Assembly: GCF_900172365.1 (NCBI RefSeq)
Contig: NZ_FWFJ01000002.1
Span: 62,001-126,000, forward strand
Source: Roseovarius gaetbuli
Lineage (GTDB): Bacteria; Pseudomonadota; Alphaproteobacteria; Rhodobacterales; Rhodobacteraceae
Length of the DNA: 64,000 bases
Reading direction: 5' to 3'
Positions 36,248 through 45,549 of this stretch are shown in pieces. Position 1 is the stretch's first letter, and each line of letters begins with the position of its first letter. The notes under the pieces were generated by a model. That model had not been told where the DNA came from, searched no databases, and saw only the letters and a list, made by a program, of their open reading frames with translations. Position numbers and translations under genes: made by a program.

Positions 36248-36883
36248 TCAGATCTGGTTCAAAGCACCAAGCAGACCGTTTGCCTCGGCGTGATACCCAC
36301 CGGCGCCCTGAAGCTCCTGACGGATGACTTCCGAGATCTGATGGGTGATCCGCACCTTCTGGGTCAGACCCTTGCGCTCGGCGTTGATTGCAAGCTGACC
36401 ACCGTAGGCCTTGAAATCTGCCTTGACGAACCGCGGCTCGCCGTAGGCTTCGCCGGTTTCGGGGTTGCGCAGGACGAATTTGAATTGCACCGCATGCACA
36501 CCGCCAATGGTGTAACGGGCCTTTTCGCTCAGGGCGTGAAAACGGGTCACCATGACATCAAGCATCACCGGAACTGTGCCGTGATCCATTTCGGCGATGC
36601 CCTTGTTAAGGCCTTCTTCAAAGATCGCCTTGACCTGTGCGTGACGGTCGCCAAGCGGATCTTCGCGCCAAACGATGTCGCCACCGGGATAATAGCGGTT
36701 CCGCTCGGACACCTTGAGGGATTTGGGCACCGAGACGCGGACGGCACGAATATCAAGCGAGAGCGGCGCGGCCTGCATGACCGGGCTTTCGAGCGGCGCG
36801 TTACGGGTGGCGGTATCAACTGTTGCGCAGGCCGACAGGCCAAAACCAAGCATCAGAGCGCCAATCAAACGAAAATATTTCAT
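36248..36883 (-). CDS. Putative lipoprotein (DUF6778-like)
   Basis: A 211-residue protein with signal MKYFRLIGALMLGFGLSAC and lipobox LSAC. The rest has mixed alpha/beta pattern, including DIRAVRVSVPKSLKVSERN, GDIVWREDPLGDRHAQVKAIFEEG and GGVHAVQFKFVLRNPETGE. The GGAGGAAGAC preceding the ATG at 36883 sets the start. It resembles periplasmic conserved lipoproteins of Rhodobacteraceae, function unknown. Independent gene upstream of the methyltransferase on the same strand. Confidence 0.75.
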   Translation of the reverse strand: MKYFRLIGALMLGFGLSACATVDTATRNAPLESPVMQAAPLSLDIRAVRVSVPKSLKVSERNRYYPGGDIVWREDPLGDRHAQVKAIFEEGLNKGIAEMDHGTVPVMLDVMVTRFHALSEKARYTIGGVHAVQFKFVLRNPETGEAYGEPRFVKADFKAYGGQLAINAERKGLTQKVRITHQISEVIRQELQGAGGYHAEANGLLGALNQI

Positions 36884-37036
36884 GTCTTCCTCCACGGGCT
36901 ATTACCCTTTGTTCCACCGGAGGATGCACTTGAATTGAGGCGCCTTTTAGACAAATTCGGTGCAATAGCGTGATGCTTATGCGGCTTTGCAGGGTGATTC
37001 TGCCCTAAATGGCCCTCATGACACGGCGCGCAACGC

Positions 37037-37309
37037 TCAACCTTCGCGGGAACGAGAGCGCCATCCGCCCCGGCGGCGCGGGGTGGTGGTGGCGGCAGTG
37101 GCCTCGCGCAGCACCTCGGTCATCGGGTGATCGGGGGCCTCGGGCGCATAGCGCGCGATCATGGTGGCAATCGCGGCCTGGGTGTCCTGGCCATCGGGCA
37201 AGGACAGCGCCCAATCCAGAAATATCGAGCGGCATTCGGCACTTACGATGCCCTCGATGCGATAGGCCTCACGGATTAGGCCTTTTGTGTCAAGCGGGTC
37301 GCGTTGCAT
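37037..37309 (-). CDS. Conserved hypothetical protein following glnE
   Basis: A 90-residue soluble protein starting MQRDPLDTKGLIREAYRIEGI, with a helical pattern to about residue 72 and an Arg-rich tail (PRRRGGWRSRSREG). Its ATG lies 3 bp after the glnE stop codon on the same strand, suggesting co-translation. The compact helical composition and coupling support a real gene; no function can be assigned. Confidence 0.65.
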   Translation of the reverse strand: MQRDPLDTKGLIREAYRIEGIVSAECRSIFLDWALSLPDGQDTQAAIATMIARYAPEAPDHPMTEVLREATAATTTPRRRGGWRSRSREG

Positions 37310-37312
37310 CTG

Positions 37313-40099
37313 TCATACCTTCTTTGGCAGCCGTTCAAGTGCTGCATCAATCACACCGGCGGCCGCTTTGCTGGCGCTCTCAAGGCAGGCCTCAAGCCTC
37401 GCCAAATCCTGCTGGCCGGTTTCACGCAGCAAAAACGCCGCGCCACTCTCGCCCATCAACCCCGGATCAAGCGGTTTGTCGCTAATCAGCCGCGCCACCA
37501 TCTGTACCTGCCAACAGATCGCATAGGCGCGCGCCAATGCATCCCTGTCCGCGTCATCAAGCCAGCCGATTGCGACACCGCCGTCCAAGCCAGAGGCCAC
37601 ATCGCGCGCGCCCTGCCCCGCCATCAGCGTGCCCGCCTGCGCGATCAGCTCAAGCTCCATCAACCGGCCGGGGCCAAGCTTGGCGTCCCACGGCCCCGCC
37701 GGGGCCTTGGCGGATGCAATGCGGGCGCGCATTTCGATCAGTTGTGCCAGCACCGCCCCGGGCGCGCCCTTGTCACGCATCAGCGATTGGCGAAACGCCT
37801 CGACATCGCGCGCAAGGCCCGATTCGCCGGTGATCACCTGCGCCCGGGTCAGCGCAAGATGCTCCCAGACCCAGGCATCGGTCTTTTGGTATTCCTGAAA
37901 CGACGGCCAGCTGGTGGCGACCGGCCCCTGATTGCCCGAGGGGCGCAGGCGCATGTCGACCTCATAGAGCCGCCCCTCGGCCATCGGGGCGCTCAGCGCG
38001 GTGATCATCGCCTGCGTCAGGCGCGCGTAATAGGGCCGCGCCGCCAGCGGGCGGCGACCGTCAGAGGCCTCGACATCGCCCGCGTCATAAATCACGATCA
38101 GGTCAAGATCAGACCCCGCGTTCAGCCGCGACGCCCCGAGCGAGCCCATGCCAAGCACCACGGCCCCACGCCCCGGCGGCGCGCCGTGCTTGGCGCTGAA
38201 CTGTTCAATCACAAGCGGCCAGACCCCGCCAATCACCGCCCGCGCCAGATCGGCGTATTGCGCGGCCGCCGCCTCGGCGTCGCAAAGACCGCGCAGGTGA
38301 TGCACCCCGATGCGGAAATGCCATTCCTTGCGCCAGCGGCGCACCGCGTCAAGCGCGTGCTCGTAATCCACCTCGGGGCCGAGGCGCGCCGACAGCTCGG
38401 CCTCAAGCGCCGCCTGCCCCGGCCATGGTGCAAAGAAATCGCCCGCGATCACCGCGTCAAACACACCCGCATTGCGCGACAAATGCGCCGCAAGCGCGGG
38501 CGCGGTGCCGACGATATCGACCAGCAACTCGATCAGTTGCGGATTGGCCTCGAACAGCGAAAACACCTGCACCCCTGCAGGCAACCCCGCCATGAAGCCG
38601 TCAAAGGCCAACAGCGCCTCATTCGGGTTCGAGGTGCGTGCCAGACGGGCAAGGATATCGGGCTTGAGGCGGCGGAAAATCTCGACCGCGCGGTCCGAGC
38701 GCAGCGCCGGATAGGTCGGCCAGCGGGCGATCACCTCGCCGTCAAGCGCCTCGGCGGCGTCACTTGCATCGGGGGCCTCTTCGGGTTTGAAAAACCCTTC
38801 GATCAGGTCATGCACCGCGTTGAGGCGGCGCAAGATCTCTGCGCCAAGATCATCGCTTTCGCGGCCCATGAAGGCGGCGAGCCGCTCAAACTCTTCCTCG
38901 GAGTTGGGCAGGACATGGGTCTGGGCATCGCGCAGCATCTGAAGCCGGTGCTCGACCTCGCGGTGAAACCGGTAATTCTCGGTCAGGACCTCTTTAGCCT
39001 CGTCGGGCACCCAGCCCTTTTGCGCAAGCGCCGCCAGCCCCTCGACGGTGCCCCGCAGCCGCAGATCGGGGTCGCGCCCGCCTGCGATCAACTGTCGGGT
39101 CTGGGTGAAGAACTCGATCTCGCGGATGCCGCCCCGGCCAAGCTTCATGTTGTGGCCCAAAAGGCTGAGCGCGCCGCCAAGCCCCTTATGTTCGCGGATA
39201 CGCAGGCGCATGTTATGCGCGTCCTCGATCGCCGTGAAATCCAGATGCTTGCGCCAGACGAACGGCTTGAGCGCGGCCAGAAACCGATCCCCCGCCGCGA
39301 TATCGCCCGCACAGGGGCGCGCCTTAATATAGGCCGCGCGTTCCCAGGTCCGCCCGAGGCTTTCGTAATAGCTTTCGGCGGCGGCCATCGCGAGACAGAC
39401 CGGCGTGACACTCGGATCAGGGCGCAGCCGCAGATCGGTGCGGAACACATAGCCTTCGGCGGTACGATCATTCAGCATCGCCGCCATTTTCCGGGTCGCG
39501 CGCACAAAGGACGCGCGCGCCTCGTGATAATCATCCGGCGCAAAACGGGTTTCATCAAACAGGCAAATCAGGTCGATATCCGAGCTATAGTTGAGCTCAT
39601 GCGCGCCCATCTTGCCCATGGCCAGCACCACCATGCCGCCCGCCGTCGCGATATCCGCCTCGCTCATCCCCGCAAGCTTGCCGCGACGGATTTCCGCGCC
39701 GACAGCGGCCTTGAGCGCCAGATCACAGGCCAGATCGGCAAAATCCGTCAGCCGCCCGGTGACCACCTCAAGCGGCCAGACACCGGCTAGATCGGCCAGC
39801 CCGGTCAACAGCGCCACGCGCCGCTTGCCCTGGCGCAGGGCATCGCCAAGCGCCTCGGCGGGCACCTCGTGCAACTCTGAAAAAAGCCGCTCAATCGCCG
39901 CTTCGGGGTCATCAAACGCAGAGCGCAGCCAATCGCCCTCGCGCAGGATCAGCGATTTCAGGAATGGGCTACTGCCCCCGGCCCCGGCGATCAGATCGCT
40001 CAGCGGCTCTGGAAGATCGGGCATGGCGGCAAGCGCCTCCTGCCCGTCAACGGGGTCATGGGCGCGGGGCAAACGGGTGATGCGGTCAATAAAATTCAT
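37313..40099 (-). CDS. glnE: Bifunctional glutamine synthetase adenylyltransferase/deadenylase
   Basis: A 928-residue enzyme that adenylylates and deadenylylates housekeeping GlnA in response to PII. Two nucleotidyltransferase cores are visible: NYSSDIDLICLFDE with its upstream VLAMGKMGAHEL, and later NAGSDLDLIVIYDAGD preceded by VVLGMGSLGASRL. A GlnD/PII regulatory region lies between them. ATG at 40099 gives the family start MNFIDRITRLPRAHDP; the open frame extends 55 residues further without support. The target GlnA is not in this window; the two GS-like enzymes at 9873 and 11955 lack its adenylylation site. Confidence 0.96.
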   Translation of the reverse strand: MNFIDRITRLPRAHDPVDGQEALAAMPDLPEPLSDLIAGAGGSSPFLKSLILREGDWLRSAFDDPEAAIERLFSELHEVPAEALGDALRQGKRRVALLTGLADLAGVWPLEVVTGRLTDFADLACDLALKAAVGAEIRRGKLAGMSEADIATAGGMVVLAMGKMGAHELNYSSDIDLICLFDETRFAPDDYHEARASFVRATRKMAAMLNDRTAEGYVFRTDLRLRPDPSVTPVCLAMAAAESYYESLGRTWERAAYIKARPCAGDIAAGDRFLAALKPFVWRKHLDFTAIEDAHNMRLRIREHKGLGGALSLLGHNMKLGRGGIREIEFFTQTRQLIAGGRDPDLRLRGTVEGLAALAQKGWVPDEAKEVLTENYRFHREVEHRLQMLRDAQTHVLPNSEEEFERLAAFMGRESDDLGAEILRRLNAVHDLIEGFFKPEEAPDASDAAEALDGEVIARWPTYPALRSDRAVEIFRRLKPDILARLARTSNPNEALLAFDGFMAGLPAGVQVFSLFEANPQLIELLVDIVGTAPALAAHLSRNAGVFDAVIAGDFFAPWPGQAALEAELSARLGPEVDYEHALDAVRRWRKEWHFRIGVHHLRGLCDAEAAAAQYADLARAVIGGVWPLVIEQFSAKHGAPPGRGAVVLGMGSLGASRLNAGSDLDLIVIYDAGDVEASDGRRPLAARPYYARLTQAMITALSAPMAEGRLYEVDMRLRPSGNQGPVATSWPSFQEYQKTDAWVWEHLALTRAQVITGESGLARDVEAFRQSLMRDKGAPGAVLAQLIEMRARIASAKAPAGPWDAKLGPGRLMELELIAQAGTLMAGQGARDVASGLDGGVAIGWLDDADRDALARAYAICWQVQMVARLISDKPLDPGLMGESGAAFLLRETGQQDLARLEACLESASKAAAGVIDAALERLPKKV

Positions 40100-40178
40100 C
40101 GGCCCAGTGATACAAGGCGCGCGGGGCTGGTCAATGGCTGACAGAGTTGGAATACTGCGAAAAAACCGAGGGACGATC

Positions 40179-40649
40179 ATGAGCAAAAGCCTGAAACGCG
40201 TGACCCGCGCACTTGTCGACGCGGGTCTTGAGATCACACCGGTCGAGACCGGCAATGCGACCACGGCGCAAATGGCGGCCGATCTTGTCGGCTGCGAGAT
40301 TGATCAGATCGCCAAGTCGATCATTTTTCGCGGGCAAGACAGCGGCGCGGCGCTTTTGTTCGTGACGGCGGGCGGCAATCAGGTTGACGGCGCGCGCGCA
40401 AGCGCGCTTGCCGGAGAGCCCTTGGGCAAGGCCGATGCGGCGCTGATCCGGGCGCAGACCGGTTTTGCCATCGGCGGGGTATCGCCGGTTGGCCACCTGA
40501 CAGCGCCGCGTGCGTTTTTCGACCCGCGCCTTTTGGCGTTTCAAACGGTCTGGGCGGCGGCGGGCACTCCGCGCCACCTTTTCGGCATCGCGCCGGATGT
40601 CTTGCTGCGGATTTCGGGGTCCGAGCTGGGGGAATTTAGCGCCGCTTAA
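40179..40649 (+). CDS. YbaK/EbsC-type aminoacyl-tRNA deacylase
   Basis: A 156-residue single-domain editing protein that removes wrongly attached amino acids from tRNA. The family segments ETGNATTAQMAADLVGCEIDQIAKSIIF, LLFVTAGGNQVD and GGVSPVGHL are present, with the catalytic-site lysine in AKSIIF. The usual subgroup in proteobacteria is Cys-tRNA(Pro) deacylase or the related ProX-like proteins. ATG at 40179, divergent from glnE. Confidence 0.9.
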   Translation: MSKSLKRVTRALVDAGLEITPVETGNATTAQMAADLVGCEIDQIAKSIIFRGQDSGAALLFVTAGGNQVDGARASALAGEPLGKADAALIRAQTGFAIGGVSPVGHLTAPRAFFDPRLLAFQTVWAAAGTPRHLFGIAPDVLLRISGSELGEFSAA

Positions 40650-40722
40650 ACCGCGTCGGCCCTTGCAAATCGCCCTCGGGGTGCCGACCTTATACTGGTA
40701 ACCGCCCCCTTGAAGGACCCAA

Positions 40723-41181
40723 ATGGCCGATATGAGCGACATGAGCTGGCACCTGCCCGACCCTGAAACGCAGCCCGAATTTTACGCCGATGTGCCCACC
40801 AAACGGCTATTGGCCTTTGTGGTCGATACCATCGTGATCATCGCGATAAGCCTTGCGATCGTGCCGTTCACCGCCTTTACCGGCCTTTTCTTTTTCCCGG
40901 TGCTGATGGCGGTGGTGGGCTTTGCCTATCGGGTGATCACAATCTCGCGAGGCTCGGCCACCTGGGGGATGCGTCTGACGGCGATCGAATTTCGCACGGC
41001 AAGCGGCGAGCGGTTCGATCTTGGCATGGCCTTTGCCCATACTTTCGGGCTTACACTCTCATTCCTGTTGCCGCTGTTACAGGTGATTTCGATTGTCTTG
41101 ATGCTCACGAGCGCGCGCGCGCAGGGGCTGAGCGATCATGTTCTGGGCACCGTCGCCATCAACCGCCGCGCCGCCACCTAA
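40723..41181 (+). CDS. RDD family membrane protein
   Basis: A 152-residue inner-membrane protein with the RDD signature variant RLLAFVVDTIVIIAISLAIV (residues 28-47), a second helix (FFFPVLMAVVGFAYRVI) with the usual GSATWGMRLTAIEF segment, and a third helix near 105-125. Role unknown; RDD proteins are suggested transport or assembly factors. It lies 73 bp after the deacylase gene, same strand. Confidence 0.8.
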   Translation: MADMSDMSWHLPDPETQPEFYADVPTKRLLAFVVDTIVIIAISLAIVPFTAFTGLFFFPVLMAVVGFAYRVITISRGSATWGMRLTAIEFRTASGERFDLGMAFAHTFGLTLSFLLPLLQVISIVLMLTSARAQGLSDHVLGTVAINRRAAT

Positions 41182-41259
41182 AACTAGCGCTATAACCCAC
41201 TTGGCGGGGCGCATTATCATTGTTATCGTCGGGCAAAGCCAAGCCGGACCACTGAAGAC

Positions 41260-42090
41260 ATGCGTCACACTCTTCCCATCGCGCCCCAGTTTTACGTGAC
41301 GGCGCCGCAACCCTGCCCCTATCTGGCGGGGCGGATGGAGCGCAAGCTTTTCACCGCGCTTCAGGGCGACGGCGCGCAGCGGCTGAATGATGGTCTCTCA
41401 AAGCAGGGGTTTCGCCGGTCGCAGAACGTTCTTTATCGGCCGTCCTGCGCCGATTGTGCCGCCTGCCTCTCGGCGCGCATCAACGTGGCCGAGTTCACGG
41501 CAAGCAAAAGCCAACGCAAGACCATGCGGCGCAACGCCGGGCTGACGCGGCGGGCCACATCGCCCTGGGCCACCGAAGAGCAATACGCGCTGTTTCGCCG
41601 TTACCTTGAAAGCCGCCACGCCACCGGCGGGATGGCGGATATGGATACCTTCGAATTCGCGGCGATGGTCGAAGAAACCCCCATTCGCACCCGTGTGGTG
41701 GAATATACCGATAGCGCCTCTGGCGATCTGGCGGCGGTCTGTCTGACCGATATCCTCGATGACGGGGTCAGCATGGTCTATTCGTTCTACGAGCCCGATA
41801 TGCAGAGCGCCTCGCTTGGCACCTATGTCATTCTCGATCATATCCAGATCGCGCGCGAAAACGGTCTGCCTTATGTCTATCTCGGCTATTGGGTGCCCGG
41901 CAGCGAAAAGATGGGCTATAAGGCCGGGTTTTCCGGGCTTGAGGTCTATGTCGGCAACACCTGGCAGAAGATGCGCGACCCCGAGGCCTTCAGCAGCCAC
42001 GCACGCCCGCTTGTGAATGATCCGATTGCCGAGCAGGTGGCCAATATCTCATTGCCCGATGGGCGCCCGTTGCGCCCCAAGACTGTCTGA
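41260..42090 (+). CDS. bpt: Aspartate/glutamate leucyltransferase (N-end rule)
   Basis: A 276-residue aminoacyl-tRNA-protein transferase. It shows the family features [39 protein letters not shown] (the Cys-rich part), [12 protein letters not shown] and the C-terminal [17 protein letters not shown]. It should attach Leu to proteins with N-terminal Asp or Glu so ClpAP can degrade them. Full length. An intergenic repeat copy begins 8 bp after its stop. Confidence 0.93.
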   Translation: MRHTLPIAPQFYVTAPQPCPYLAGRMERKLFTALQGDGAQRLNDGLSKQGFRRSQNVLYRPSCADCAACLSARINVAEFTASKSQRKTMRRNAGLTRRATSPWATEEQYALFRRYLESRHATGGMADMDTFEFAAMVEETPIRTRVVEYTDSASGDLAAVCLTDILDDGVSMVYSFYEPDMQSASLGTYVILDHIQIARENGLPYVYLGYWVPGSEKMGYKAGFSGLEVYVGNTWQKMRDPEAFSSHARPLVNDPIAEQVANISLPDGRPLRPKTV

Positions 42091-42097
42091 GGGCGCC

Positions 42098-42204
42098 TAG
42101 AGCATGTCGCGTTCATTCGAATTCACGCGACACCCTCTAAGCTGTTGATGTCGCATGTTGTCGACGCTCAAAACCGCTTCCCACTTTTGAGCAACATGCT
42201 CTAG
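42098..42204. repeat. Palindromic intergenic repeat, copy B
   Basis: Starts TAGAGCATGTCGCG and ends ACATGCTCTAG, sharing the layout of copy A (33731-33837): both halves retained at about the same length with scattered changes. Its final CTA is the TAG stop codon of the minus-strand gene at 42201. Confidence 0.85.
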
Positions 42205-43016
42205 CCCGCCGGACAGCCTCGGATATCAACCGCATCGCCACTGCTCAGGATCGTGATCCGCAGGCCGGAGCGGTTCAGCGCAAAGCTGTGACCCTCGCCA
42301 TGGTAAATCTCGGTTTCGGCGCGCAGCCGGTTGCCGTTGCGCGAGGTGATGGCCTGGGCAACCCAAAGATCGGGATTGTCGGTTTCCAGAACCGCGAACT
42401 CGCCCTTGCCCATCTGTTCCATATCGACCTCGGCCACGACGTGAAGCCCGCCCTCGACCGGCGTCACCTGGCAGGCGACGCGGCCAACGCGCGCCTCTTT
42501 GGCAGTATAAGGGCGCGAGGCAAGCGCGGCAGCAATCTGCGGGTCCGGGCTGGTGACGCCACGGGGCAGATCCTGCGCGATGCTGAGGGTGACGGGCACG
42601 CAGATATCGCTGCAAACGCCGATTTCAAGCTCGGCGGCAAGGTGGATCGGCTGCCCGGATTTCGCAGGGTTCAGACGGATCGGCAAAACCAGCGAATGCT
42701 CATAGCCGATGGTGCGCATACCATTGGTGACGGTTTGCACCGGAGTCGGCCATTCCACCGCCACTGCGGCGAGATTGCGCGATCCGCTCCAATTAAAGCG
42801 CGGCGGAATGCCCGCCTCGCCCGGCGCGCGCCAATAGGTTTTCCATCCGTCCTTGAGCACGAATTTCAACGCCGCCACATGGCTTCCGTCGGCCATGGTC
42901 CAGCCTGGAAGGACACTTACAGTGACCATGTCATCCAAGGATTTGGCAGGCGCGGCCTGAAGCGACAGCGACAGCGACAGAGTCGCAACAAGAGAGAGGA
43001 AAAACGCTTTGATCAT
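42201..43016 (-). CDS. DsbD N-terminal-like periplasmic domain protein
   Basis: A 271-residue exported protein with a signal peptide (MIKAFFLSLVATLSLSLSLQA). The mature part has the DsbD-alpha-like fold features KFVLKDGWKTYWRAPGEAG and a Cys pair EIGVCSDICVPVTL that matches the catalytic pair of DsbD-N. No transmembrane reductase domain follows, so it may be a stand-alone thiol-disulfide exchange partner. ATG at 43016 fits the signal; ATG at 43034 is possible. The stop TAG is provided by the repeat. Confidence 0.75.
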   Translation of the reverse strand: MIKAFFLSLVATLSLSLSLQAAPAKSLDDMVTVSVLPGWTMADGSHVAALKFVLKDGWKTYWRAPGEAGIPPRFNWSGSRNLAAVAVEWPTPVQTVTNGMRTIGYEHSLVLPIRLNPAKSGQPIHLAAELEIGVCSDICVPVTLSIAQDLPRGVTSPDPQIAAALASRPYTAKEARVGRVACQVTPVEGGLHVVAEVDMEQMGKGEFAVLETDNPDLWVAQAITSRNGNRLRAETEIYHGEGHSFALNRSGLRITILSSGDAVDIRGCPAG

Positions 43017-43150
43017 AGCACTCAAATGGGGCATGGCGTGGCGAATGCCAACTCACTTTCCGGAGAGAATTGTTAGCGTGACGTTAATGCCGCGCTTGCA
43101 GAGCGGCCCCATGATGCCCATTCTTGTGTAAAGACAAAGAGGTATCCCAT

Positions 43151-43717
43151 TTGACCCAAGATATGGACCTGACCGGAAAAATGTTGATTGCCATGCCCGG
43201 CATGACCGATACGCGCTTTGGCAATGCGGTTGTCTTCCTGTGCGCGCATTCGCCCGAGGGCTCGATGGGGCTTATCGTCAACAAGCCGACGTCGGATTTG
43301 AAGGCGCGCGATCTGTTTGAACAGCTTTCGATCACGATCGGCCCGGACGCGCGCGAACTGCCGGTTTATTTTGGCGGACCGGTGGAACATGGCCGCGGGT
43401 TTGTCCTGCATGAGCGCGGCTATAACTCGGCGATCTCGACGCTGAACGTGAACGGTGATTTCGCCATGACGGCAACGCTTGATATCCTTGAGGACCTAGC
43501 CGACGGGCGCGGCCCGGCCAAGGCGCTTTTGGCGCTCGGCTATGCCGGTTGGGGGCCGGGGCAGCTTGAGGCCGAGCTGGCGCAAAACGGCTGGCTGACC
43601 TGTGACGCGGATCATGAGCTGGTGTTTGATGTCCCCGATCCCGACAAATGGGAGGCCGCGCTGGCGCGCCTCGGGGTGTCACCGCTGATGCTGTCCTCTG
43701 ATGCCGGGCGGGCCTGA
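43151..43717 (+). CDS. YqgE/AlgH family protein
   Basis: A 188-residue protein if TTG at 43151 is used; AAGAGG stands before it, while an ATG at 43163 has no good ribosome site. The family pattern [51 protein letters not shown] and [15 protein letters not shown] is complete. Function in the family is not settled; it is often near regulatory genes. Single gene upstream of dctB. Confidence 0.9.
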   Translation: MTQDMDLTGKMLIAMPGMTDTRFGNAVVFLCAHSPEGSMGLIVNKPTSDLKARDLFEQLSITIGPDARELPVYFGGPVEHGRGFVLHERGYNSAISTLNVNGDFAMTATLDILEDLADGRGPAKALLALGYAGWGPGQLEAELAQNGWLTCDADHELVFDVPDPDKWEAALARLGVSPLMLSSDAGRA

Positions 43718-43770
43718 GGCCGCGCTTTGGCGCTTTCCAACTGCGGGGCGGCGCTGATAGATTGACCCCC

Positions 43771-45549
43771 ATGTCGCGCATACCGCCCCTGACCCTGATC
43801 ATCGTGCCTTTCGTGCTTGTCGTCGCCCTGATCGGCGGCACGGTCTGGCATTATGGCTATCGTCAGGCGCTGGATCAGCTTGAACGGCGCGGCACGGCGG
43901 ATATGTCTTTGGTGCTCGGCGGGCTGGTGTCTGATCTGCAACGCTACCGCGATCAGGCGGTCGCTTTGGCCGAACATCCGACCCTGACCGCGCTGAGCGC
44001 CCCCGCCACCCCGCATCAACAGGACGCGGCGCGCCGTCTTTTGGTGGCCGCCGCCGACCGGACCGGCGCCACGGCGCTGTTTTATGTCGATGCCATGGGC
44101 GATGTGCTTGCCGGCTCACAGGCGCGCGCGCCCGAAGGTCTTGCCCGCTCGCAGTATTTCACCCGCGCGATGGATGGCGCGCTTGGCACCGCGCATGGGC
44201 TTGAGGGGGCGGCCAAGCGGCGGGTGTTTCAATTCGCGGCCCCGTCTTTTGCCAGCAATGGCAAGGTTCAGGGCGCGCTCGTGGTCCTGGCCGACGCCGA
44301 GAATGTCGAATTCGGCTGGCGCGGGTCACAGACGGCGGTGTTTCTGGTGGATGACGATGGCCGGGTCTTCATGTCGAACCGCTCTGAATTGCTTGGCTGG
44401 CGCGGGGTGCGGAATGATGACCTGTTGATCCCGCCCGAGGGGGCACCGGTCGGCTTTGCCCGCCAGAGCGTTGGCCCGCATGACATCTGGCAGGTCGACC
44501 TCGGCCCCTATCTTCCCAAACGCGCGCTGCAACTTGGCCAGGATCTGCCGCGCATCGGCATGACCGGGGTGGCGCTTGTCGATGTGGCCCCGGCCCGCCA
44601 GATCGCCGCGCTTCAGGCCGGCGCGGTGGCCGGGGGGCTGTTGTTCTTTGGCGCCTTGCTTGTCCTGACCCAGGAGCGGCGGCGCAGCCTTGCGCGCGCC
44701 AATGCCCAGCTAGAGGGCCGCGTGGCCGAGCGCACCGCGACCCTGACCCAGACCAACCTTGCCCTGCGCCGCGAAGTGCGCGAACGCCAAGAGGCCGAGG
44801 CCGCCCTCAAGCGCGCCCAGGCCGAGCTTGTGCAGGCGGGAAAGCTGCGTGCGCTTGGCCAGATGAGCGCCGGCATCAGCCACGAGCTGAACCAGCCCTT
44901 GATGGCGATCCGTCAGTTCGCGGCCAACGGCGGCGCCTTCCTGAAACGCCAAGAGCCAGAGAAAGCCGCCGAAAACCTTGGTCGGATTGACGAAATGGCC
45001 CACCGCATGAGCCGGATCATCCGCAACCTGCGCGCCTTTGTGCGCAACGAAAACGAACCGATGGGCCAGGTCGACATCATGCAAGTGATCGAGAGCGCGC
45101 TTGAGATGACCGGCGAGCGGCTGCGCGGCGATGGCGTCGACGTCGCCTGGCAGGCCCCGCCTGCCCCGGTCTGGGTGCGCGGCGGCGAAGTGCGGCTTGG
45201 GCAGGTGATGATCAACCTGATCACCAACGCCGCCGATGCGATGACCGACAGCGACACCAAGCGCCTTGAGATCGCGGTCGAGGGCGGCGCGCCGGTCACC
45301 GTGCGCCTGCGCGATACCGGCCCCGGCATCGAAGAGCCGGAAAAGATTTTCGATCCGTTCTATTCCACCAAGCTTGTCGGCGCGGGCGACGGCATGGGGC
45401 TTGGGCTGTCGATATCCTACGGGCTTGTGCAGAGCTTTGGCGGCAAGATCACCGGCGCCAATACCGGCAGCGGCGCTGAATTCACCGTCGAGCTTGACCC
45501 GTGGGCCGAAACCGCCCGGCCCGCAGAGCAAAGAGAGGGGGCCGCATGA
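43771..45549 (+). CDS. dctB: C4-dicarboxylate sensor histidine kinase DctB
   Basis: A 592-residue membrane sensor. Helix 1 spans residues about 8-28, a double-Cache-type periplasmic domain follows to about 285, and helix 2 is near 290-310. A coiled coil (about 320-365) leads to the histidine box GQMSAGISHELNQPLMAIRQF and the ATPase motifs (NLITNAADAM, DTGPGIEEPEKIFDPFYSTK, GMGLGLSISYGLV). It should sense succinate-type acids. Its stop overlaps the ATG of dctD (ATGA). Confidence 0.92.
   Translation: MSRIPPLTLIIVPFVLVVALIGGTVWHYGYRQALDQLERRGTADMSLVLGGLVSDLQRYRDQAVALAEHPTLTALSAPATPHQQDAARRLLVAAADRTGATALFYVDAMGDVLAGSQARAPEGLARSQYFTRAMDGALGTAHGLEGAAKRRVFQFAAPSFASNGKVQGALVVLADAENVEFGWRGSQTAVFLVDDDGRVFMSNRSELLGWRGVRNDDLLIPPEGAPVGFARQSVGPHDIWQVDLGPYLPKRALQLGQDLPRIGMTGVALVDVAPARQIAALQAGAVAGGLLFFGALLVLTQERRRSLARANAQLEGRVAERTATLTQTNLALRREVRERQEAEAALKRAQAELVQAGKLRALGQMSAGISHELNQPLMAIRQFAANGGAFLKRQEPEKAAENLGRIDEMAHRMSRIIRNLRAFVRNENEPMGQVDIMQVIESALEMTGERLRGDGVDVAWQAPPAPVWVRGGEVRLGQVMINLITNAADAMTDSDTKRLEIAVEGGAPVTVRLRDTGPGIEEPEKIFDPFYSTKLVGAGDGMGLGLSISYGLVQSFGGKITGANTGSGAEFTVELDPWAETARPAEQREGAA

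Noticed and set aside
37304-39790. Long open frame of 828 codons on the plus strand opposite glnE
   Set aside because: It lies fully opposite a strongly supported adenylyltransferase gene, is rich in Arg/His/Pro and shows no protein pattern; it reflects the third-position GC bias of glnE.
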